DNA from: Actinomycetota bacterium | GTDB lineage: Bacteria > Actinomycetota > Actinomycetes > Nanopelagicales > Nanopelagicaceae | Direction of reading: 5' to 3' | Assembly: GCA_009705025.1 (NCBI GenBank) | Contig: WLDA01000058.1 | Coordinates: 1-6,231 of the forward strand | Length of the DNA: 6,231 nt | In this document: positions 1 to 6,231 of the stretch, piece after piece | How the letters are laid out: every line of letters starts with the position of its first letter | Position numbering within the stretch: position 1 is the first letter of the stretch | The notes under the pieces: generated by a model | The model's input: the letters and a program-made list of their open reading frames with translations, nothing else | The model's database searches: none | Told to the model about the DNA's origin: nothing | Made by a program: the position numbers and the translations under genes

Positions 1-2039
1 CCAACAGATGGCAGCTTTGCTACTCCACCATCTAGAACTAGACCATCGCATGCGATAGACCAATGAATTTCAAAGGCAGATAGGTCGCTAAAGAATTGTT
101 TGTTGAAGATTTCAAAGCGCCCTGTACTTGCACTCTTGGCTGTAATTACCGCAGGAGCAGCGAGTGCTTTGAATTCGTGCATTGCAGGTTTTCCTGTGCG
201 ATCAGGGAAAACTAATCCGTCGCAACAGAAGTTGCCATCATGTTTTGTTTCGCCAAAATCTCCACCGTATGCAGCGCGGGTGCTTCCATCGGCCATTCTT
301 TGATCAAGTCCGTGATCCCAGAACTCCCAGATAAATCCGCCTTGCACTCCAGGAGTTTTTTCAATGAACTCCCAATACTCTGCAAGTGTTCCATTGCTAT
401 TTCCCATTGCATGTGAATACTCACACATAATAAATGGACGATCTTGTTTTCCAGATTTCGCGTAAGCCATTACTGCACCAAGTGCTGGATACATCGGACA
501 AACAATGTCTGTTACTCCAACACCTTGGCGCCAATCGCCATTGATTGCACCTTCATAATGCAACGGACGTGATGGATCAATAGAACGTGCGTACTCGGCT
601 GCTGCTCTATGGTTTGCACCAATTCCTGATTCATTTCCAAGCGACCACAAGATAACGCTTGGATGATGAATGTCGCGCTGAACCATTCGACCAACACGTT
701 CTACAAATGCACCTGTGTAACGTGGATCTTCACACATTGAATCGTAGAAAGCATGGGATTCGATATTTGCTTCATCAATGACATAAAAACCAAGTTCATC
801 GGTTAGATCCAAAAATGCTGGATCATTTGGATAATGGGATGTACGAACAGCATTGAAATTCCAACGCTTCATTGCCAATAAGTCTTCACGCATGTCATCA
901 CGAGTTAGAACTCGACCTGTATGGCGATTGAAGTCGTGGCGATTGACTCCGTAAATTGTGATTGGGTGCCCATTTACAAGTAGATCTTTTCCAACGACTC
1001 GAACGTCGCGGAAACCAATCCTCTGGCTACCAATTTGCAGTATTGCGCCTTCTGGCGAGATTAATTCAAAGTTCAATGTGTACATATGTGGTGTCTCGGC
1101 AGACCAGAGCGCCACTTTTGGAATTCGACTCTCTAGCAAAATCTTGCCTGGGACGTCTGCGCGCGCTTGAGCCAAAATTGCATCCGTTGCTTTAGAGACT
1201 TTGCCATCCCATGATTTACGCTTTTCAATCTCAGCTTTACGCGCTTTTTCTGAAAGCTCTGTCCAGTTTGGCGCAACTTTAGTTACTAAAGTTTTTTCGA
1301 GTTTGGCGGCGCTAACTTTTGGAAGTTCTTCAATAGAGGCGCGCAGTGAATAGCCATGTAAGTCATTGATTTCATTAGAAGAAATATGAGCTTCAATCTT
1401 TAGTGTTCCTGTGCTGTTATCTGCCTCAAGTCCTGCTGTTGTGTAAAGGCGATCAATAAAGACTGTATTCGTTGCATAGAGTTTGACTGAGCGAGAAATT
1501 CCGCCATGCCACCAGTGATCTTGATCTTCAATAAATGTTGCATCGGACCATTTCACAACTGTGATTCGAACTGTGTTTTTTCCGCGCTCTAAAAATGACG
1601 TAATATCAAATTCGGCTGCCAAGTGGGAATCTTTTGTAAGGCCAACTTCTTTTCCATTGACATGAATGAGGGCAACTGATTCGTAACCACCTAAATGCAA
1701 AACAATTCGCTTACCGCTCCATGCTGATGGAATGTCAAAATCACGCTCATAGATTCCAGTTGGATTCTGTTCTGGAACATTAGGTGGTTGTTCCTCAAAT
1801 GGCATTTGCACATTGGTGTAAATGGGTTTATCAAAAAAGATTTCATTCTCTGGTTGCATTGTCCAAAGGCCTGGAACTTCGATCTTGCTCCACTTTTTGC
1901 GTGACGTATCTGTTGGACTAGCTAGTAATTGAAAACGCCAGATACCGTCGAGTGAAATCTTCTCAAGATGTTCAATGTTGAGCATCGGCAGGCGATTAAT
2001 TCCCGTTGTTTCAGGACTTGTCCAATATCTAGAAATCAC
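1..2039 (-). CDS. lacZ: Beta-galactosidase, LacZ type (GH2), C-terminus cut by window edge
   Basis: Cytoplasmic retaining glycosidase expected to hydrolyse terminal beta-D-galactosides such as lactose or plant/algal galactosides. The frame is open from the GTG at 2039 to the left edge (679 codons; the family is about 1,000 aa), so the C-terminal domains lie outside. The start is chosen for the strong Shine-Dalgarno 6 nt upstream and the family-typical N-terminus (YWTSPETTGINRLP, residues 5-18); an ATG at codon 19 is less likely. Seen: N-terminal sugar-binding domain ending near EDQD (171-174), an immunoglobulin-like domain about 190-325, then the TIM barrel with GVNRHDFNRHTG (His368), IDEANIESH (Glu427 and His429, matching the E. 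coli magnesium ligands Glu416 and His418), LGNESG (Glu470, acid/base, E. coli Glu461) and CEYSHAMGN (Glu540, nucleophile, E. coli Glu537). Catalysis should be intact. No signal peptide is visible. It is divergent from ppk. Exact substrate is unknown; family assignment is firm. Confidence 0.95.
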   Translation of the reverse strand, partial: MISRYWTSPETTGINRLPMLNIEHLEKISLDGIWRFQLLASPTDTSRKKWSKIEVPGLWTMQPENEIFFDKPIYTNVQMPFEEQPPNVPEQNPTGIYERDFDIPSAWSGKRIVLHLGGYESVALIHVNGKEVGLTKDSHLAAEFDITSFLERGKNTVRITVVKWSDATFIEDQDHWWHGGISRSVKLYATNTVFIDRLYTTAGLEADNSTGTLKIEAHISSNEINDLHGYSLRASIEELPKVSAAKLEKTLVTKVAPNWTELSEKARKAEIEKRKSWDGKVSKATDAILAQARADVPGKILLESRIPKVALWSAETPHMYTLNFELISPEGAILQIGSQRIGFRDVRVVGKDLLVNGHPITIYGVNRHDFNRHTGRVLTRDDMREDLLAMKRWNFNAVRTSHYPNDPAFLDLTDELGFYVIDEANIESHAFYDSMCEDPRYTGAFVERVGRMVQRDIHHPSVILWSLGNESGIGANHRAAAEYARSIDPSRPLHYEGAINGDWRQGVGVTDIVCPMYPALGAVMAYAKSGKQDRPFIMCEYSHAMGNSNGTLAEYWEFIEKTPGVQGGFIWEFWDHGLDQRMADGSTRAAYGGDFGETKHDGNFCCDGLVFPDRTGKPAMHEFKALAAPAVITAKSASTGRFEIFNKQFFSDLSAFEIHWSIACDGLVLDGGVAKLPSV

Positions 2040-2045
2040 ACAGAA

Positions 2046-2052
2046 CTCCTTC
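2046..2052 (-). promoter_or_regulatory. Ribosome binding site of lacZ
   Basis: On the minus strand GAAGGAG lies 6 nt before the GTG at 2039-2037. It is a near-consensus Shine-Dalgarno and decides in favour of the GTG start over the in-frame ATG at codon 19. Confidence 0.8.
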
Positions 2053-2076
2053 TTTCGCGCGCCACAGTGATGGCAG

Positions 2077-2166
2077 GAGAGAAGTCTCTCAGCCCAAGCG
2101 CCTACCTAGCGAATTTCGAACGGCTAGACCATGGGACGATTTGGTCCCTCGTTGCCCACTGGCAAC
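2077..2166. promoter_or_regulatory. Divergent lacZ/ppk intergenic region with four short inverted repeats
   Basis: The 160 bp between the two divergent start codons hold four perfect short inverted repeats: GAGAGA-2-TCTCTC (2077-2090), CTAGC-12-GCTAG (2106-2127), GGGAC-6-GTCCC (2133-2148) and GTTGCC-4-GGCAAC (2151-2166). Both genes must be driven from here or from inside each other's 5' ends. The repeats could be operators or 5'-leader hairpins, but arms of 5 bp are expected by chance in this length, so only the two 6-bp repeats are mildly notable. I could not find a convincing -35/-10 pair for either direction. Confidence 0.35.
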
Positions 2167-2183
2167 CTTGCGTTCATCTAAAT

Positions 2184-2190
2184 AAGGGAG
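2184..2190 (+). promoter_or_regulatory. Ribosome binding site of ppk
   Basis: AAGGGAG sits 9 nt before the ATG at 2200. It supports that start, which also begins directly ahead of the conserved Ppk N-terminal motif. Confidence 0.75.
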
Positions 2191-2199
2191 TCTTACTCT

Positions 2200-4236
2200 A
2201 TGGATTTCCTCACCGATCGGGAGATTAGCTGGCTCTCTTTCAATGAACGAGTTTTGGAATTAGCCGAAGATGAGTCGCTTCCATTATTGGAGCGAGTGCG
2301 ATTTCTTACCATTTTCTCCTCGAATCTAGATGAATTCTTTATGGTTCGCGTTGCATCCTTACATCGCAAATTAGAAACTGGAGTAACTTCTAGAAATACA
2401 GCGGGCCATGCTCCTCGTGAATTGATGAAGGAAATTTCCCTCAGAACTGAAGCGCTGATGAATAGACATTCACATGCATTTCATAAAAGCATATTGCCAG
2501 CTCTTGAAAGAGAGAATGTACGAATCGTTACCTGGGATCAGCTCGATCAAGAAGAGCGTGGATATGTCTCGAAATTATTTAGTGATCGAATATTTCCAGT
2601 TCTCACACCTTTAGCCGTTGATCCTTCTCACCCATTTCCATATATTTCTGGTTTATCACTCAACCTCGCAGTTATCGTCAAGAATTCAAAAACAAATGAG
2701 CAATTTTTTGCCAGAGTCAAAGTTCCACCAATACTTTCTCGATTCATCCCAACAAATAGTGCGGGCTCAACCAGATTTATTCCGTTAGAAGAAGTCATTG
2801 CTATACACCTGCAGGAACTTTTTCCTGGCATGGTTATTGAAGATCATTACACCTTCCGAGTCACGAGAAACCAAGACCTTGAGATTGAAGAAGAAGAATC
2901 AGAGGATTTACTTCTAACTCTTGAACAAGAACTTTTACGTCGTCGCTTTGGACCGCCAGTACGTCTTGAAATCGAAAAAGGAATTGATAAGGCTCTTCTT
3001 GAAACATTAGCCGAAGAGCTTTCAATCGATAAAGAAAATATCATTTCAGTTGCTACGCCCCTCGATCTCACCGATTTGAGTCGCATTGCAGATTTAGATT
3101 TACCGCACCTAAAGTTCCCTGCATTTCGCTCTCGTACTGCGCAAGCGTTAGCCGAAGTAGATATTGAAGAGCCAGAAACCTTCTTTTCAGCCATCAAAAG
3201 AGGTGAAATTCTCCTTCACCATCCTTATGAATCATTTACTTCATCCGTCGTGCAATTCCTGCAAAGCGCAGCAGAAGATCCACGTGTATTGGCAATCAAG
3301 CAAACTCTCTATCGCACATCAGGTGACTCACCAATTATCGAAGCGCTTATTGAAGCAGCCGAAGCAGGCAAACAAGTACTAGCCGTAATTGAAATTCGAG
3401 CTCGCTTTGATGAGCAAGCAAATGTGCGTTGGGCCCGCAAGCTCGAAGCAGCAGGAGTTCACGTGGTCTACGGACTTATGGGTCTGAAAACTCACGCAAA
3501 ACTTTCATTAGTCGTTCGCGATGAATCCGATGGTTTGAGAAGTTATTGTCATATCGGAACAGGTAATTACAATCCTAAGACTGCCCGCATGTATGAAGAT
3601 TTAGGAATCCTAAGCGCTGATCCTGTTCTCACCGATGATCTTTCAAAGCTATTCAATCAGTTATCGGGTTTTGCGCCTCAGTCAACATATAAGAGATTGT
3701 TAGTCGCACCTCGAACACTTCGAAGTGGCTTACTTGAAAAAATTGATGGCGAAATTGCAAATGCAAAAGCTGGCAAGCCAGCGGGAATTCGATTTAAGCT
3801 AAATTCATTGCTAGATGAAGAGTTTATTGAAAAGTTTTATGAAGCATCAAAGAGTGGCGTGAGGATTGAATTACTTATCAGAGGTATTTGTGCGCTACAA
3901 CCAGGAATTCTAGGACTATCAGAAAATATCCACGTGCGCTCAATTCTTGGGCGATTCTTGGAGCATTCTCGAATCTTCCATTTTGTCAATGGCGGAAATG
4001 ATGAGTACTGGATTGGTAGCGCTGATCTAATGCACCGAAATTTAGATCGCCGAGTTGAGAGTTTGGTTCGTATTCAAGATGCAGGACATATCTCTTCGCT
4101 CAATCAAATTCTCACAGAAGGCCTTTCGCAAGAAAGCAGTGGCTGGACGCTAGAAAAAACAACATGGACACGACGCAGTGAAGGCTTGCGTGATGTTCAG
4201 GCAGTAACAATCGATAAGTTTTTGAAAGCGAGATAG
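2200..4236 (+). CDS. ppk: Polyphosphate kinase 1
   Basis: Reversibly transfers the gamma-phosphate of ATP onto inorganic polyphosphate through a phosphohistidine intermediate. At 678 aa it is full length (E. coli Ppk 688 aa). Seen: the N domain opens with REISWLSFNERVLELA (8-23) and SSNLDEFFMVRVASL; the head domain contains FARVKVPP; the first catalytic domain has LAIKQTLYR, RARFDEQAN, GLKTHAKL and HIGTGNYN; the second has FLEHSRI and GSADLMHRNLDRRVE. His432 in LKTHAK and His451 in HIGTGN are 19 residues apart, as E. coli His435 and His454 are; His432 should be the phosphorylated residue. His589 in FLEHSR corresponds to E. coli His592. The product is the main polyphosphate synthase for phosphate and energy storage and stress survival. 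mutT1 follows after 2 nt, so the two are probably one operon. Nothing is missing or broken. Confidence 0.97.
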   Translation: MDFLTDREISWLSFNERVLELAEDESLPLLERVRFLTIFSSNLDEFFMVRVASLHRKLETGVTSRNTAGHAPRELMKEISLRTEALMNRHSHAFHKSILPALERENVRIVTWDQLDQEERGYVSKLFSDRIFPVLTPLAVDPSHPFPYISGLSLNLAVIVKNSKTNEQFFARVKVPPILSRFIPTNSAGSTRFIPLEEVIAIHLQELFPGMVIEDHYTFRVTRNQDLEIEEEESEDLLLTLEQELLRRRFGPPVRLEIEKGIDKALLETLAEELSIDKENIISVATPLDLTDLSRIADLDLPHLKFPAFRSRTAQALAEVDIEEPETFFSAIKRGEILLHHPYESFTSSVVQFLQSAAEDPRVLAIKQTLYRTSGDSPIIEALIEAAEAGKQVLAVIEIRARFDEQANVRWARKLEAAGVHVVYGLMGLKTHAKLSLVVRDESDGLRSYCHIGTGNYNPKTARMYEDLGILSADPVLTDDLSKLFNQLSGFAPQSTYKRLLVAPRTLRSGLLEKIDGEIANAKAGKPAGIRFKLNSLLDEEFIEKFYEASKSGVRIELLIRGICALQPGILGLSENIHVRSILGRFLEHSRIFHFVNGGNDEYWIGSADLMHRNLDRRVESLVRIQDAGHISSLNQILTEGLSQESSGWTLEKTTWTRRSEGLRDVQAVTIDKFLKAR

Positions 4237-4238
4237 CG

Positions 4239-5144
4239 ATGGCTGAAGAAGAGGTAATCGTCCAAGCTGCTGGCGCAGTTTTATGGCGTTATTCAAAAGG
4301 AAAGAAAATTGAAATAGCAGTCATTCATAGACCGCGCTACGACGACTGGTCGCTACCAAAAGGAAAGTTAGAAAATGGCGAGAGCCATATTGGATGTGCA
4401 TTTCGCGAAGTTCTAGAAGAGACAGGTGTTACACCGATCTTTGGACCTGAAATTGGTGAAGCAATTTACCGCGTAGGTAATGAGAAAAAGGTTGTGAAAT
4501 ATTGGACTGCTAAGGCAAGTGATGTGCCTTACGGTGAGCCAGATAAGAACGAAGTTGATGAAATTTTATGGCTAGAGCCAACGGCTGCAAAGAAAAAACT
4601 TACTCTCGATGACGATCGCTCGATAGTTGATTTCTTTTTAGAGTTTGGTGTTGATACACAGGCCTTAGTTTTATTGCGACATGCAAAGGCAATCAAGCGC
4701 GAGGATTGGGATGGCGATGATGGAGATCGCCCACTCTCACATGTTGGCCAATTGCAAGCGAAGAGACTCTTTCCACTCTATTTTCCATATGCAATCAAAG
4801 AGATACATTCATCAGATGCGATGCGCTGTATTGAAACAATTGAACCAATGGCTCGCACAATGCAACTCAATCCAATCTTCTCGACTGATTTGAGTGAATA
4901 CAGATTTGCAAAAGACAAAGAGGCAGCCCTTGATTATGCTCAAGATTTACTCACCAGAGGCGTAGCGGGAATTATTTGTAGCCATAATCCAATATTGCCA
5001 AAGCTGCTAAAAAAGCTCATTGGTAAGAAGAATTTCAAACAATTAGATGGAAAACTTGAACCAGGTGACTCGTGGGTTCTGCATCACCGAGATGGTGAAA
5101 TCATTGCAATTGATAGCGTAGATACTCCACAAGTAAAGGCTTAG
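4239..5144 (+). CDS. mutT1: MutT1-like protein: Nudix hydrolase fused to histidine phosphatase
   Basis: Two-domain protein of 301 aa. The N-terminal Nudix domain (about 5-135) carries a perfect Nudix box, G42-x5-E48-x7-R56-E57-V-x-E60-E61-T-G63-V64. The C-terminal histidine-phosphatase (SixA/phosphoglycerate-mutase-like) domain begins at LVLLRHAKA with Arg147 and His148 (the usual phospho-acceptor). It continues with DRPLSHVGQLQAKRL, Arg196 in SSDAMRCIET and the second histidine, His249, in ICSHNP. This architecture and the position after ppk match mycobacterial MutT1 (Rv2985, next to ppk1 Rv2984). That protein is known to hydrolyse 8-oxo-(d)GTP to the diphosphate and to act on dinucleoside polyphosphates. 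The ATG is 2 nt after the ppk stop with only a weak Shine-Dalgarno inside the ppk 3' end, so translation is probably coupled. The stop overlaps the convergent ppx stop by 4 bp. Domains are certain; the substrate is inferred from the mycobacterial relative. Confidence 0.92.
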   Translation: MAEEEVIVQAAGAVLWRYSKGKKIEIAVIHRPRYDDWSLPKGKLENGESHIGCAFREVLEETGVTPIFGPEIGEAIYRVGNEKKVVKYWTAKASDVPYGEPDKNEVDEILWLEPTAAKKKLTLDDDRSIVDFFLEFGVDTQALVLLRHAKAIKREDWDGDDGDRPLSHVGQLQAKRLFPLYFPYAIKEIHSSDAMRCIETIEPMARTMQLNPIFSTDLSEYRFAKDKEAALDYAQDLLTRGVAGIICSHNPILPKLLKKLIGKKNFKQLDGKLEPGDSWVLHHRDGEIIAIDSVDTPQVKA

Positions 5145-6052
5145 CGCTCCATCCAATCAAGCCAGCGAAGCACTAATCCTTCGCGAAGCGCCCAAGGGCA
5201 TATTTCTACTTCTGGAAGTTGTAGCTTTTCAAGAATCGCACGAGCAACGATGGAACCAGCAAGTATTTGGCTAGCCCTACTTGATGAAACACCAGGAAGC
5301 TCTCCACGCTCTTTATTTGTCATTTCGCCCAACTTAGGAGTCAAAGTAAGAAGGTTTCTTGTTTGTAATTTTTTTGCACTATCACTGTTACCTGTAATTC
5401 GAGCAAGAGTTCTAAAAGTTTTACTCGTTGCAACAAAATGATCGGCGCTATGTAATCTGATTTCATAGGGAAGTGAATCTTGTAATACTTCATCAACGTA
5501 TGTCTCAAGGCTTTTGATAGATTTTGCAGAAAAAGGGTCTCCCTTGAGAAAATCTCTTGTAAGTCTTGCAGCACCAAGTGGCAAAGAAATCGTTGCATCT
5601 GGATGTTCATCATCGCCAATCGCGATCTCAAGTGAACCTCCACCAATATCTACAACAAGTAGTCGACCTGCAGACCAACCCAACCAGCGACGTGCAGCAA
5701 GAAATGTCATGCGCGCTTCTTCATCACCACTCATAATTTGTAAATCAATTTCAAATTCTGCATTTATACTCTTGATTATTGCGGCACCATTTTTAGCATC
5801 TCGGATAGCCGATGTTGCGAATGCAAGTATTTCTTCAGTCTTACTTTCACGTGCATGCTCAACAGCACCCTTTATTGCCTCATGAAGTAAAAGAATTCCA
5901 TCACTTGATATTTCACCATTGTCATTGAGGTGTTCAGTGAGGCGAAGTTCTGTTTTAAAGTTAGTTGCCGGTGTTGGGCGAGCTCCGGGATGTGCATCCA
6001 TGACCTGCAGATGGATGGTGTTGGAACCAACATCCAAAACTCCCAATCTCAT
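5141..6052 (-). CDS. ppx: Exopolyphosphatase / pppGpp phosphatase family protein (Ppx/GppA)
   Basis: Cytoplasmic phosphatase of 303 aa in the actin-like ATPase superfamily, expected to release phosphate from the ends of polyphosphate or to convert pppGpp to ppGpp. Seen: first phosphate-binding motif GVLDVGSNTIHL (4-15), FATSAIRDAKN (78-88), SGDEEAR (108-114, where the family's catalytic glutamate lies), second phosphate-binding motif VVDIGGGSLEIAIG (133-146), SLPLGAARLTRDF (156 onward), and the C-terminal LPGVSSSRASQILAGS and WALREGLVL stretches. It is about the length of the short actinobacterial Ppx proteins and lacks the extra C-terminal domains of E. coli Ppx. The ATG start is supported by an in-frame stop three codons upstream; an AAAGGG lies 12 nt before it, a rather distant Shine-Dalgarno. 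It opposes mutT1 with a 4-bp overlap and is divergent from the tRNA. Sequence alone does not separate exopolyphosphatase from pppGpp phosphatase, although context favours polyphosphate. Confidence 0.92.
   Translation of the reverse strand: MRLGVLDVGSNTIHLQVMDAHPGARPTPATNFKTELRLTEHLNDNGEISSDGILLLHEAIKGAVEHARESKTEEILAFATSAIRDAKNGAAIIKSINAEFEIDLQIMSGDEEARMTFLAARRWLGWSAGRLLVVDIGGGSLEIAIGDDEHPDATISLPLGAARLTRDFLKGDPFSAKSIKSLETYVDEVLQDSLPYEIRLHSADHFVATSKTFRTLARITGNSDSAKKLQTRNLLTLTPKLGEMTNKERGELPGVSSSRASQILAGSIVARAILEKLQLPEVEICPWALREGLVLRWLDWMER
5165..5184. repeat. Inverted repeat inside the ppx 3' end, downstream of the mutT1 stop
   Basis: GCGAAG and CTTCGC are perfect 6-bp arms around an 8-nt loop, 21 nt after the mutT1 stop. 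The second arm is also part of a 10-bp palindrome (5179-5188). It could act as a transcript-end hairpin for ppk-mutT1, but it has no following T run and it codes for conserved ppx residues, so it may be chance. Confidence 0.25.
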
Positions 6053-6113
6053 GCGTGTAACTTACCCTTTCATAGCCTCATGCTCTCGATTTCAAGTTAT
6101 CGCCAACTCCTGC

Positions 6114-6119
6114 CATAAT
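6114..6119 (+). promoter_or_regulatory. Probable -10 box of the tRNA-Thr promoter
   Basis: CATAAT matches five of six bases of the TATAAT consensus and would start transcription about 20 nt before the tRNA. The -35 region about 17 nt upstream (TTCAAG at 6091) is poor. It is the best promoter candidate in the 94 bp between ppx and the tRNA. Confidence 0.4.
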
Positions 6120-6125
6120 TGCGCA

Positions 6126-6143
6126 ACATGCTTTACGGCATGT
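6126..6143. repeat. Short inverted repeat just upstream of tRNA-Thr
   Basis: ACATGC and GCATGT form perfect 6-bp arms around TTTACG, ending 3 nt before the mature tRNA 5' end. In the precursor it would form a leader hairpin beside the RNase P cleavage site. In DNA it could be a protein site in the divergent ppx/tRNA region. Function is unknown. Confidence 0.35.
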
Positions 6144-6146
6144 GAG

Positions 6147-6221
6147 GCCTCCCTAGCTCAGTGGTAGAGCGACGCACTTGTAATGCGTAGGTCGTCAGTT
6201 CAATCCTGACGGGGGGCTCCA
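6147..6221 (+). tRNA. tRNA-Thr (anticodon TGT)
   Basis: A complete cloverleaf is visible. Acceptor stem GCCTCCC (6147-6153) pairs with GGGGGGC (6211-6217) with one T-G wobble. The D arm is GCTC/GAGC around AGTGGTA. The anticodon stem ACGCA/TGCGT encloses the loop CTTGTAA, with anticodon TGT at 6179-6181. A 5-nt variable loop follows, then the T arm GTCAG/CTGAC with loop TTCAATC. The discriminator is T and the CCA tail (6219-6221) is encoded. The G1-C72 and C2-G71 pairs fit threonine identity. It reads ACA codons, and ACG by wobble. Confidence 0.97.
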
Positions 6222-6231
6222 TTTCAACAAC

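Noticed and set aside
100..1195. Several short open frames on both strands within 100-1195
   Set aside because: They are shadows of the lacZ frame, which carries an unbroken chain of conserved GH2 motifs through this stretch.
1968..2228. Plus-strand open frame of 86 codons spanning the lacZ 5' end, the intergenic region and the ppk start
   Set aside because: It is antisense to lacZ codons and overlaps the ppk start in another frame. It has no recognisable protein motif and no good ribosome binding site; both real genes explain the sequence.
2847..3197. Minus-strand open frame of 116 codons inside ppk
   Set aside because: Its serine/arginine-rich product is the typical antisense of a Glu/Leu-rich coding region, and ppk is clearly coding here.
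5145..5200. Rho-independent terminator after mutT1
   Set aside because: The only hairpin (5165-5184) has no following T run and lies in conserved ppx codons, so it is listed only as an inverted repeat.
5514..5885. Plus-strand open frame of 123 codons inside ppx
   Set aside because: It is antisense to the conserved phosphate-binding core of ppx, with low-complexity Ser/Ala content and no start signal.
6066..6094. Possible ppx promoter on the minus strand: TTGAAA and TATGAA
   Set aside because: The spacing is only 15 nt and the -10 match is four of six, too weak to annotate.
1..6231. CRISPR array, insertion sequence, prophage or defence genes
   Set aside because: No spaced direct repeats, transposase or integrase motifs, or target-site duplications were seen. 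The tRNA gene at the right edge is intact, and only 10 bases follow it, so integration there cannot be judged.

Overview
The window looks like a chromosomal segment of an AT-leaning actinobacterium. The evidence is the polyphosphate kinase gene followed at once by a Nudix plus histidine-phosphatase gene, the same order as ppk1-mutT1 (Rv2984-Rv2985) in mycobacteria. The base composition is much lower in GC than mycobacteria or Streptomyces. Genes are packed tightly and there are no mobile elements. This would fit small freshwater planktonic Actinobacteria (the acI/Nanopelagicales or a similar lineage), but that placement is inference, not a database result.

Layout from left to right: (1) a large minus-strand beta-galactosidase gene of the LacZ type (GH2). 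It starts at a GTG at 2039 and runs off the left edge, so only its first 679 codons are present. (2) A 160-bp divergent intergenic region holding several short inverted repeats and a strong Shine-Dalgarno for each flanking gene. (3) ppk, polyphosphate kinase 1, plus strand. (4) A mutT1-like gene starting 2 bp after the ppk stop and almost certainly co-transcribed with it. (5) A Ppx/GppA-family phosphatase gene on the minus strand, whose stop overlaps the mutT1 stop by 4 bp. (6) A 94-bp intergenic region with a probable tRNA promoter and a short hairpin. (7) A complete tRNA-Thr(UGU) gene with encoded CCA at the right edge.

The central three genes form a phosphate and nucleotide-housekeeping block. 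Ppk makes polyphosphate from ATP through a phosphohistidine. The Ppx/GppA protein would hydrolyse polyphosphate or pppGpp. The MutT1-like protein would clean up oxidised or dinucleoside polyphosphate nucleotides. The beta-galactosidase is a separate catabolic function that only shares the upstream region with ppk. All genes read cleanly without frameshifts and their active-site residues are intact. I see no clear evidence of an undescribed system. The most interesting leads are the possible switch in the ppk leader, the convergent stop overlap between opposing polyphosphate genes, and the histidine-phosphatase domain encoded next to a kinase that works through phosphohistidine.
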